From assembly GCA_012931725.1 (NCBI GenBank), contig CM022944.1:73792551-73856550 (forward strand): a stretch of DNA of 64,000 nt, read 5' to 3'. The DNA comes from Litsea cubeba (lineage: Eukaryota; Streptophyta; Magnoliopsida; Laurales; Lauraceae). Made by a program: the position numbers and the translations under genes. Positions 11,454-20,918 of this stretch are shown here, one piece after another. Positions within the stretch are counted from its first letter, which is position 1, and every line of letters starts with the position of its first letter. The notes below the pieces were generated by a model that was given only the letters and a program-made list of their open reading frames with translations, was not told the origin of the DNA and ran no database searches.

Positions 11454-13139
11454 TGTCAGACCTCGACCTAGGTTTAGTATAATTAATTGTTAATTTAGCC
11501 GTGATTAGTCCCTAGTGAGATTAGAGGACAATTAGCTTGATTTTAAGCTAGATTAGACTTTTGAATAGCTTTGAGGAATTTTGAGAGGCGTTGGACTTAG
11601 TTTGACACGGGCCCGGGCGCCCGTGTGACCCGTGTTGATTTAGGGGAAATTGTTCTTTATTTTGAAAAATCCCAATTTTTACTCCTTTTGATTTGGTTTT
11701 TTGATCTTAATAACTTTTATGTTTTGTTTGTTTTAATTTGAAACTCAAAAATTGCGTTTTTCGAGAAGAATGGCAAAAAATGACCTTTCACACCAAATCT
11801 GTGCATGGATTTCGAAATTTGCAAATCAGGGGGAAAATATACTTTTTAGAAACTAGATTTTTTTACGATCAATTTTGTCTTCTTCGTCGATCTCGTCCGG
11901 GACCCACAAATGACTGATCCAGCTATGTGAAGTTTTGAGGGCAAATGGGGCCCACTCCCTGACTTATAACTTAAACCCACGTTGGGTTTTCTTCCTCACT
12001 TCATTCCTGCAACTTTTGAGCTGAACCAGAGAGTCTCTTTCCCTCTCTTCCAGCCACTCTCTCTCTCTTCCTGCATGTCCCTCTTCCTTGGTGGGAATTG
12101 AAGATTGGACCACACCAATCCCTTCTCCTTTCCTTGGGCTGTCTATTGATACTTATTTCAAGAGATTTCAGCTGGATTAACCCTCTTCCTCAAGCACATC
12201 TTCTTGTTTGGACCACCTAGAGGTAAGCAATGGCTTCCCTCTTATAACCTTGGAATTCCTGGACTCTCTAGAACCTTTCTATTATACATGCATAGGATTT
12301 CTTGGAGAGCTTCCTTTATTTTCAAAATGTTGAGCTTTTGAATGTGTCTTTAATGGAGCTTTGTAGAGCTTTTGGTTTAGCAGTAGAGAGGAGTCTTTGA
12401 AGAGGTTTTGATTTCTCTCCCTAGCCAAGGAAAGTGAATAACCCATTTGAGGATGCATACTACATAAATTCCATTTTCTTCTTGAATTTTGATTTCAAAA
12501 TATTAGATACCTCAATGTTTGTTTTGCTATGGGAATGTGAATTTTAGAATGAGCTAATGCTATTTCTTGCTCAGTTATTGAAGACTATGTTTTAGTAACA
12601 CGATTTCAGTTTTTGTTATGGTTCCAAAATGATGAACAATTCAGTTGGTGATTTATTTGGTCACTCATGTTTTTAATTCTGAAATTGAATTTGTATGATT
12701 GATTGCATGTAATGGTTTATGGTTAAATGATATCTATTAGTTTTATGAAAGGTTCTGTATGTTTGGAAATGAAGGTAGAAATGATAGAAGAAAGAAGGAG
12801 GGAAGAAGCAGAAAAGAAAAACCTAGAAACAGGTTCAGAATTTGTCATCCGCAACTGGGCAGTCAGCTGGCGGTCACCTGTCGGCTAGCCGACCTGGTGA
12901 CCGGCGGCTAACCGACCCAGATTCGGTTACAAATCCAGAGAGCAAAATTCCCTTGCTCTGAAGTGGCTATTAGCTGGCGGCTAGCCGACCTGGTGACCGA
13001 CGGCTAACCGAAATCCTTCGATTACAAATCCAGAAAGATGAAATATGTCAGAGACTGGCGGTCAGCCTCGCGGTCAGCCAGCGGCTAACCGCCAGGTGAC
13101 TGAAATTACTAGAATTTTGAAATTGAGAGATATGTTTAA
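11454..13139 (+). repeat. 3' LTR of chromovirus T, cut by copia insertion
   Basis: Starts TGTCAGACCTCGACC directly after the polypurine tract. The stretch 11755-11930 (TTCGAGAAGAATGGC through CGTCGATCTCGTCCGGGACC) is recognisably homologous, in reverse complement, to LTR Y at about 26800-26950, 46510-46690 and 53100-53280, so T and Y belong to related families. A cluster of CGGCTAGCCG / CGGCTAACCG palindrome-like units lies at about 12860-13100. The LTR never reaches its expected GGGGCGTGACA end: copia sequence begins at 13140. Confidence 0.75.
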
Positions 13140-14992
13140 TGTTGGGATTATCAAGGGAAAAATTACAAGTTTTTGTTAGTGCCACATTCCTATGAGCACT
13201 TGTTTTTGTATTGTCAATTCTGTGTCGAAGAATCCAAGACCTTGTCTCTCAGAATTTCTCAAGGAAGATCAAGTTTGAAGGCAGGAGATCAAGTCTTGGA
13301 AGGCCCGGATTCATAAAGGAAGACGTCCATATGTGTGCCAACCTATTCAGGTAAATGGGACTCCAAACCAACCAAGACATGGCCCTAAAAACCCTTAGTT
13401 TAATGGCTTATTTAATAGGGTTTTAGAGATTGTTTTTCAGCTTTTTTAAGACTCAAAACAGGCCTCAAAAGTCGGCTAACCGCCATGGTTTTCGGTCACC
13501 TCGCGGTTACTTTTCCAGAGAGCAAAAACTCTCTTAAAATGGTTTTTTGGTTACCTCGCGGTTACCTCGCGGCTAGCCGTTTGAACAGTAACATCACTAT
13601 TCACTGTTCACTGTTCACTAGCCATTTGAACAGTAACACTATTCACTATTCATTATTCACTGTTCACTGATCACTAGCCGTTTGAACAGTAACACTATTC
13701 ACTATTCACTGTTCACTGTTTACTAGCCGTTTGAACAGTAACACTATTCACTATTCACTGTTCACTAGCCATTTTATGACCGTTGGAAAGCTTTCTATAA
13801 ATAAAAATATCGTCCCAAATCATCCCTAAGGCTTGGAAAATCATTCGCAAGGCCTCCAAGATCATGAGAGCTCATGTCCTAACCATTATGTATCATATTA
13901 GAGCTCTCATAGATCATTCCACACACACTATGAGCTTGGTTTGTCAAATCTAAGAGCTTCATTAGTTTAAGGAAAGTGTGATGTGTGGAGACAATATTGC
14001 CTAGGGAAGAACTTGAGCTATCATAGTTTATTATCCAAATCCCTAGACCAAAGACCTCTTCCCTTGACTGAGCACAACATTAGAGCATCATCATCAACAT
14101 CAAGGAAGCATTGCAAGAGGCATCAAAGCTTGGAGCTGCGGTGACAAGTTTCGAAGAGCATCCTCCGGACTTCGTCAAAGAGGCAAGTGGCAACCTCCAG
14201 ACTTTGTCAAAAAGAGGCAAGTGTTCTTCGCCCTCCATTCAAATTATATCTTTGTGATAGTAGATTGTTTCTGCGTGATTCAACCACTTTAAAAATTGTG
14301 ATAGTGGATTGTTTCTGTGTGATTCAACCACTTTAAAAGTTGTGTGTGGGGAGTAGATCTTTGTGATCGAACCTCGTGAACAAAAATGGGGAGTAGATCT
14401 GTGTGGTCAAACCTCGTGAACAAAATTTATGTAGAATCAGTACTTGTGTAGTTTGATTCTTCATAGTGGAACCAGGGGACTGTGTGACCTTTGAGAGTGG
14501 ATGTAGGTCTGTGTGACTAAACCACTATAAATCCCTTATGTCAATTTTTCTATTTCTATCTCTTGTGCTTGATTTATATATCTATATGTTGTGGAGAATG
14601 ATATGAATGATATTTAGTTTAATTGACACACATCCACTTGTGCGAAAACAACATTGATCATATTGGTAAATCAAATCTTGTTTAGCACACACTCTTTAAC
14701 AAATATTCATTTGAGCACATTGATATAAATCATAAGTGAATTTGTGAAGAGTGTTGTACTCACACTTGTGCTTACTAATATGAAACTAATTGTCTTATCT
14801 TTGATTGTTTAAGCACTCATACATTGAACACATATTCCGCATAAGTTGTATTCTTATTTGTGTTCATTATGTTCTTATTCCTAGTTGGGATTAAAATTGA
14901 ACTAAGATGTTTTAATTGGGAAAAGAATTTCATTAGTCCTATTCACCCCCCCCCCCTCTAGGACACTTTCATTGGCCCTAGCTCCACTTTCA
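13140..14992 (+). repeat. copia-type 5' LTR (SIRE/Maximus-like)
   Basis: Begins TGTTGGGATTATCAAGGG and ends in a C-run with CTCTAGGACACTTTCA and then CTCCACTTTCA, followed by a primer site. This start, and the CCCCCCTCTAGGAC end, are familiar from SIRE/Maximus copia LTRs (recalled, not searched). A TATA box TCTATAAATA is at about 13794-13805. No partner LTR is in the window. It sits inside the T 3' LTR, so it inserted later than T. Confidence 0.75.
13575..13772. repeat. tandem repeats in copia LTR, unit about 55-60 bp
   Basis: Four imperfect copies of a unit CTAGCCGTTTGAACAGTAAC followed by one to three CACTATTCACTGTT-type octamer runs. Short CACTATT/CACTGTT steps vary in number between units, which indicates slippage. 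The block starts directly at a perfect CGGCTAGCCG palindrome (13570-13579) and lies about 25-220 bp upstream of the LTR TATA box. Confidence 0.8.
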
Positions 14993-14994
14993 AT

Positions 14995-15008
14995 TGGTAT
15001 CCGAGCGA
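14995..15008 (+). promoter_or_regulatory. primer binding site of the copia element
   Basis: TGGTATCCGAGCG starts two bases after the LTR terminus and differs by one base from the canonical TGGTATCAGAGC complementary to initiator tRNA-Met. Confidence 0.7.
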
Positions 15009-15020
15009 TTACTCCATAAG

Positions 15021-15349
15021 GGCCTGTTTGGATAAATGAAGAGTGGAGTGAAATGAAGTGGATTTCACATGTGGAGTGGAGAAAATAAAAGTAGGTTGAA
15101 GTTAAAATAGAGTACTTCACTTCGCTCCATTTGGATGCTTATTTTGAAGTTAAGGTTTGTAGTAGAATCCACTTTTACTCAAGAAAATGGAAGCATTTTT
15201 ATAGTTGAAGAGAAATGAAGTACATGTGCCTCACAATATTACTTCATTTATCGGGCAAGACTCATCCAAACGGGGTAGAGTTGAAATTTTAGACTGATAG
15301 GGCTCATTTAACTTCACTTTACTCTATTTTTTGCCTATCCAAACAGGCC
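15021..15349. mobile_element. MITE, 329 bp, with GGCCTGTTTGGAT terminal inverted repeats
   Basis: The left end GGCCTGTTTGGATAAATGAAG is mirrored by ATCCAAACAGGCC at the right end; inside the TIRs the similarity continues as GAGTGAAGTGAAG-like text. The flanks ATAAG and ATAAA suggest a duplicated ATAA(R) target, and removing the element restores CCATAAGGCTTAAC in the copia leader. No transposase frame is present. The GGCCTGTTTGG end is commonly seen in plant MITEs; superfamily (PIF/Harbinger versus hAT) is not settled because the target duplication is not clean. Confidence 0.72.
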
Positions 15350-15737
15350 ATAAAGGCTTAACAACCCGGAGTTGATCTTGTTTCATTACTAGTGGCAATT
15401 CCTTAGAGGGACCTCATGTATCGGAGGGACCTCAAGGACAAACCATCCAAGACCTTAGGATGTTTTTCAAAGGAAGATTGTTAGAAAGACCCAAGATCTT
15501 GAACCCTTTTGGACCAACCTATTTCTTTTCAATTATTTCATATTGTTGGTCTATGAACTTTTGCATTTTGAGCTTATATAGTTACATTTGTTTTAATGCA
15601 AAAATATTTGTAGTCAATTGATTTTGTTCTCATAAACTTTTATAGTTATATCTTTTGGTTCACAAATTCACTTGATTGCATCTTATTGATGTGCATTTTG
15701 TATTCATATTGTTATATCTATGAAAATGCATTTCAAC

Positions 15738-16734
15738 TGCGGGTCATCGGACGTCGGACATGGATTTTTGTTGCTGATTTTTGGCGCCTTCTGGTTTTTC
15801 CAACCATATGGACGGCATCAACTTGGTTGGGTCTTTCTTTTTCGACCCATTTGGGAGAGACTTGAAGTGTGGGAGGCTGGGTCATTTGCTTCTCTAGTCT
15901 CTTTTGTTGGTATGACGCGCGGCGGCGTATACGACGAGCAATTTGAGCTTCGGTCAGTTCTGACTGGGCTTTGACGATGAAGGATGTGCTCCCTCGGGCG
16001 CAGCAGCCGAGCCTGTCTTCTTTGTAGCTGGGCAAGGACAGGATGCGAACCCTGTCCTTCGCCTGTTGCAGCGAAGCTTTGAATTTTTGAAGTTCGGCCC
16101 CTGTAGAGATGAAGGGTCGAACTGCAGGTTTGTAGGCCTTAGCAGGTGCTTGTAGAGGCCTTGTGATGCATGACTTGATTTTGGGCTTGTAGGAACAAGC
16201 CGGCTCATGCTGGGATGACTTGGAAGTCGAGTCGGAGATGGGTCTCTCCTCTTTCATGTAAGCAAGAGGATAGAACTGGTTCTCCTTGAGTGGGGCCAGG
16301 AATGCTGGCTTAGTGGATGTTTGGGACCTTTGTTTTGGTGAAGGTCTTGGGGACCAAGTCTTGGGATAGACCTGGTTGTTTGCAGGTCGAGGCTTCGTGG
16401 GGCTGCCACGGGCTTCAGGCCTTCTGGTGCTCGCCTTTGGTGTCACGGTAGTGACACGTTGAGAGGCGAGTTTCTGCTTCTTGGAGGGAGCAGTTTGTTC
16501 CTCGGGAAGTGGGAATGGTCCCAGCGTCCCAAAGACGATAGTCCGGGAAGTCGAGGTCGACCCGGAGTTCAGAGAGTTGCCGAGGGAGTTGACGCTTCGG
16601 CAGCTGATGGGGTGCTTGTAGGTGCGCGTGGTTTGCTTCTGTTGAAGCATGAGTTGGTGCTTGTTTTCATCGAAAGTAATGGTTAGTGAAGCTGCCATTG
16701 TTAGTTTTCGAAAATTTCTGAAACAAGACCACAT
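15738..16734 (-). pseudogene. N-terminal part of Tat Gag, element V, truncated
   Basis: A minus-strand frame of 333 codons parallels residues 1 to about 330 of the Gag-like protein at 37124-40597 with few changes. It contains the basic, Ser/Thr/Pro-rich extension that precedes the capsid domain, including AAKs such as the RRIRRRASYQQKRLEKQ segment. A better start may be the internal Met of MAASLTI (ATG GCA, residue 13), as in the other copy. The frame is cut at about 15738, so capsid, zinc knuckle and pol are missing. It shares high identity with Z and so is a recent copy. Confidence 0.85.
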
Positions 16735-18330
16735 CCATTAGTAATCACAAGAATATAATGATCATAAATGGGAAGTTTTATGGTTTCGTCTTTTCAAATT
16801 GCTCGAGCTAGATGACCCAAGCAACATGAAGAAGGCAAAACGCCATAGAGGGTACAATTGTTCTGATCGCAGGTATGGTAAGCCCAGAATGAGCGTCCCA
16901 GTGACTGCTAGAAGCAATTGTGAACTTAAATTCGACTTATCGAGAAGCAGAGCTTGCTCGAGGTAAGAAGAATATAAAGTTGGAGTTACAGATGTGCCGG
17001 TCGCAATACAGTAGACCCTACAAGGGCGTACTAGTACCGCTAGACACAAATGTTTTGAGACCGCATCCATGAGATGAGATTCTCTGTTTTGAAAGGTCAA
17101 GATTGGATTCATCAAAGAGAGCAGATGGTATTCCGATCTAAACACGGGCTCAGCGATTTCCGCGAGCGCCAGTGCTCAGAAAGAAATGAACCATAATTTC
17201 TCGGATCTGAATCTAAAGATGACGAGTTTTTTTTTTGAAAAGTCAATATCGGGTTCATCAAAGAGAGCAAAAGGCACTCCAATCTGAACACGGGCTCAGC
17301 GATTTCCGCGAGCGCCAGTGCTCAGAAAGGAGAAGACCAAGATTTCTCCAATCTAAACCCAAAATGACGGAAGTTTTTTTTTTTTGAAGATTTTGAAGAT
17401 TTTTTTTTTAAATCTTTTTTTTTTATTATTTTTTATTATTTTTTCATTTTTTATTTTTAAGATTTTTTTTTTGAAAAAAATTTTTTATTATTTATTTTTT
17501 ATTTTAAAATATTTATTTTTTTAAAAAAAATTTATTTATTTATTTATTTTATTTAAAAGACGAGAGAGTACACATAGGCCTCCTAACCCGGTCTTATGAA
17601 ATCTTGATTGATAGAATTGCCCCCAGGTAAGGGTAGGATTACTTAATGAACCCGTTTGGAGGACCCTTGCCTAGAACAGTCAAGCTGTCTCCACACTCTG
17701 GACAAGGCTTTTCTTTGAATCAACCATGATCAAAGAACACAGTTGGTTTAACCTTAGTGGTCTATGTCTTTTTTTTTTTTATTTTTTTTAATGAACTCAT
17801 CGAAGAGAAACGATGGCCCAAAACCTTAGTCGAACAGGCTCAACATTTCTGCAAGCGCGATGAACGATAGGAACGGATCAAGGTTTCTCAATTTTGAATC
17901 CAAATTGAGAAATCTAAAAATTTTTTTTATATATTTTATATATATATATATATTTTAGATCTTTAATGAACTCATCGAAGAGAAACAATGGCCCAACCCC
18001 CGATCCGAACACGGTCTCAGCGATTTCCGTGAGCGCCAGTGCCCAGAAGGGAGAGGATCAAAGTTTCTCAATTTTGAATCCAAAATGAAAAATCTGATTT
18101 TTTTTTGTTTTTTTATTTTAAAATTTTTTTTGAAAAGAGAAAGAGTGGAAATAAATTCAAAGAATTAGAAATTTCCAAACAAAAAATCTCATCTCATTTT
18201 TTTTAGATGCGGAATTCAACATAGGCCACCAATTATAAAGTAGCCAAGGAATCGAGAAAAGAAATATAAGCATAGAGCAAAATATATGATATGCAAATAT
18301 TTCATTTCTAGCATCGTGTTCTCAAATAAA
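16735..18330 (-). other. long 5' leader of Tat element V with internal repeats and AT-rich tracts
   Basis: About 1.6 kb separate the primer site from gag. It contains four diverged copies of a module with CTCAGCGATTTCCGCGAGCG (about 17107-17190, 17250-17335, 17795-17890, 17965-18065) separated by A/T runs at 17365-17560, 17770-17795 and 17920-17960. A minus-strand frame of 127 codons (16762-17145) also exists in Z (40625-41008) with about eight substitutions; whether it is translated is unknown. The same leader occurs in Z at 40598-42224. Confidence 0.7.
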
Positions 18331-18351
18331 CGAGTCCCACCGGGTGTGCCA
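18331..18351 (-). promoter_or_regulatory. primer binding site of Tat element V
   Basis: On the minus strand TGGCACACCCGGTGGGACT begins three bases after the LTR end CCATCA. Its complement reads like a complete tRNA 3' half: T-loop-like CGAGT, T-stem CCCAC, seven acceptor bases CGGGTGT, discriminator G and CCA. I could not assign the tRNA. It is not initiator Met. Confidence 0.6.
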
Positions 18352-19851
18352 GCTTGATGGACCGCGCTCCAATGCTCGGTTCCTACCGAGGTCGGCGGAC
18401 GTGGGAGTCCGTTTGGTTCCGACCCTTTCGTAACCAGGGGGCAGGGGCGTGCATCAACATTTCTTTTTTTGTGTGGGTGTGCCAGATTTTCTATATTTAC
18501 TTGGAATTGCAAGTGGTGATCCGGAGATCAACCTTCGCAAGTAAAAAGGAAATCAACTTCTTTCAAGTTTTCCATTGCACATATATTTAAGAAAAGAGAC
18601 ATTTTCTTGATTTGCCGTGAAAGGCGATTTTTTGGGCATTTATAGCCGATTTTGGCGTTTATAGCCGATTTACAATCCTTATCAATAATGAAAGACAAGA
18701 GTTGTGATCTTTGTCTCTTTTGAAAAAATACAAACTACAATGAAAAGCAAGAAAAGGAGGATCTAACTTCTCAGGAGATTATGGGGGACTCGTTTAGATT
18801 GACGGTCGCAAGCCATATGTGGGCTTCGCCATCATCCATGCAGATGAGAACAGAGGATGCTATTGATTCGCTTGGCTTGGCTATAACCTCAGGTTTTTAG
18901 AGGACAAAGACCAAAAGAAGGTCCTATGTCCAATGAAAAGCCGAGTAGACGGGCTGAAAAGCCACATCTAAGCCATTGGCGGCAGAAGGAGAAGGCAAGG
19001 ACCTTGGGGGGGGGGGGGTACCCCCCCAAGGGACTTTTGTCACCTTGTAGCGGTGGCCGGTGTAGAACTTCCGCAGAGTTTTCTCTCTTTTCCTTCTCTG
19101 AATTTCTGTGCTTCTGTCTATGATTTTCGTTTTCTGTCCTTTTCTTCTTGGAGAGCTCTCCTATTTATAGGCTTTTTAGGTGGCCATTTAGGAGGGTTTA
19201 TGAGCTTTGATTGTCATAAAGCTACATAAAGGGAGGAGTTACAGAATTGAATTCTTTATTTTGTAACTCCTTTTTCTTGGCTTCTGATTGGCCGGAGGAG
19301 ATTGAGGGCATTTAATCGCCTTTAATCGCCATGATGGGAGGAGTTTCATGGGTTAAATGCCATGAATCTCTTGACTTGTAACTCCCGAATGCTTGCTTCT
19401 GATTGGGCCGTCCAAAGAAATGGATTAATGACTGTAATAAAGCTAGTCAATTAATCGCATTAAGTGGTCGCCGAGCAGCTGAAGAGTCGCGGGCCGTGCC
19501 ACGTCTTTTGGGATTCTTCTGTCGATGATCATCGATGGATTTTCATGTAGATCGACATCAGATGACCATGTAATTTCAGGTGTTTGTTGCCAACAGCGGG
19601 TCGGTGCCATCTGTCCTGTCGATTTCTCGATCGGTCGGGTAGAAAGCACACTTTTTTTGGTTGACCGGGTGGCGATCAATATTGTTTTCGATACTCTTGA
19701 TGATTGACCCGTGTTTTGGACGGATGTCAGAGGACTTGGTGTCTCAAAAGCATGAATTTTGGAAAGTACCAGAGGCTGGGCTCTTCGAATAGCGAAAAAA
19801 ACGGTGAAAACCGGGGTTTCCGGGGCCTTCCCGGCGACCCCGGGCTCCAAG

Positions 19852-19897
19852 GTCGCCGGCGACCCTGGCCCAGGGTCGCAGGGGCCTGCGACCCTGG
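19852..19897. repeat. GC palindrome pair in the Tat U3
   Basis: GTCGCCGGCGAC (19852-19863) is a perfect 12-bp palindrome. It is followed by an inverted repeat with 13-bp arms CCAGGGTCGCAGG / CCTGCGACCCTGG and a 2-bp spacer (19870-19897). The pair is also present in the 34850-34910 copy, decayed in the 31930-31990 copy, and reduced to the first palindrome alone near 1470 and 43378. Confidence 0.9.
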
Positions 19898-20122
19898 GGG
19901 GTTTCCCCCCTTTGTGTCCCGTTTTGTGTCCGATTTTGCTGTTTTTCGATTCTTTTTCCTTCTGTATTTTTCCTTGACATTTTGACCATTTATTGGCCTG
20001 ATTTCTTTGTAGGAAACCTGATGAGAATCCTTGCATTTTATTTTGCAAAGTTTCCAATTTCCTGAGAAAGCTGAAGACTTTGTCGCGCAGAGCTGCCGAT
20101 TTTCCGTCAGAAGCTGAAACTG

Positions 20123-20760
20123 GGTCAAACGATGTCGGAATGACCTGAAATTTGGTGTGAAGCCTCCTGAGCAATAAATAAGACCAACCATAGGCTTTTG
20201 TTTGAGTTTTGAAGCCGTTTGGGGTCCTATCACCAGTAGACTTGCTTTTTGTCGCGATGAAGACGTCGCGGTTTGATGTGCGGTCAACCGATGTCCGATT
20301 GACTTGAAATTTGACAGGGAACCTATTGGAGTCATTTTAAGATGATCCATAGGCTCTGTCTTGGAAACCATGGTCCCGGAGAGCTTTGCCGCCGAGAGGC
20401 CTGATTTGGCTTCCGAGCGTCAAACTATGGTCAAATGTTGTGGAAATGACCTGAAATTTGACGTGTAGCCCTTTATAAGCATTTTGAAGCCGTCTATGTG
20501 CTCTATCCGATGAGTAATGGCCTCGGTTGTTCTCGCCGCCGAGAGGCTTGATTTAGTTGTTCGAGGGTTGATGTAGGGTCAAATGTTGTCGGTTTGACTC
20601 GGAACTTGACGTGGAGCCTTTTGGAAGTATTTTGAGACCATCCATCGGCCCTGATCGAAGATTTGGTGTCTCCGATGCTTTTGCCGCCGAGAGCTCCTTT
20701 TCGGCTGTCGGAGAAGCGAAGTTTAGGCCAAATGATTTTGAAATGGCCCGAAACTTCTTG
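20123..20760. repeat. U3 array of five diverged ~148-bp repeats
   Basis: The phrase GGTCAAA(C/T)G(A/T)TGT...TGAC(C/T)TGAAATTTGACGTG recurs with starts at 20123, 20282, 20429, 20577 and 20726 (last as GGCCAAATG), spacings 159, 147, 148 and 149 bp. A second shared block, GCCGCCGAGAG, recurs at about 20390, 20538 and 20687. The array is present in the other full U3 copies (for example 35130-35760 and 43620-44250). Confidence 0.85.
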
Positions 20761-20918
20761 TGTACTCCTCTTTTGGCTGTCTGGAAGAATCTTGCAGTTT
20801 TTGTTTGATTTTGACAAGATTTGATTTTTGGAAGCAGCATTGCCTATTTATGGCAGGTTGCGACTTCATGTAGCTCTTTGGATCTTGAAGAGGCAAAGTG
20901 ACATTTTTGGTGTCAACA

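Larger units (their letters stand above)
14993..15737 (+). mobile_element. 5' internal stub of the copia element
   Basis: Leader sequence after the primer site (GCTTAACAACCCGGAGTTGATC and following) runs, apart from the MITE, to about 15737, where Tat gag sequence of element V begins. No Gag or Pol domain can be recognised in the ~400 non-MITE bases, and the text is AT-rich. The element is truncated; the junction lies in GCGGGTCATC shared with the Tat gag. Confidence 0.5.
18355..20918 (-). repeat. Tat-type LTR, copy B (5' LTR of V), 2564 bp
   Basis: Starts TGATGGACCGCGCTCC and ends GGTGTCAACA on the plus strand, so TGTTGACACC...GGTCCATCA in element orientation. Primer site and gag lie to its left, making it the 5' LTR. 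This is the most complete LTR in the window and shows all parts: U3 repeat array (20123-20760), GC palindromes (19852-19897), TATA (19160-19173) and two 19-bp minisatellite units (about 18633-18670). The minus-strand open frames at 19443-20174 and 19727-20371 are by-products of the U3 repeats and lie upstream of the TATA box. Confidence 0.92.

Noticed and set aside
17365..17560. Long A/T-only tract as a possible assembly or sequencing artefact
   Set aside because: The same tract, with length differences, appears in the leader of Z at 41240-41430, so it belongs to the element.
15738..20918. V and U as two halves of one element split by T and copia
   Set aside because: Their gag pieces overlap by about 125 bp and U is clearly more diverged than V, so they are different insertions.
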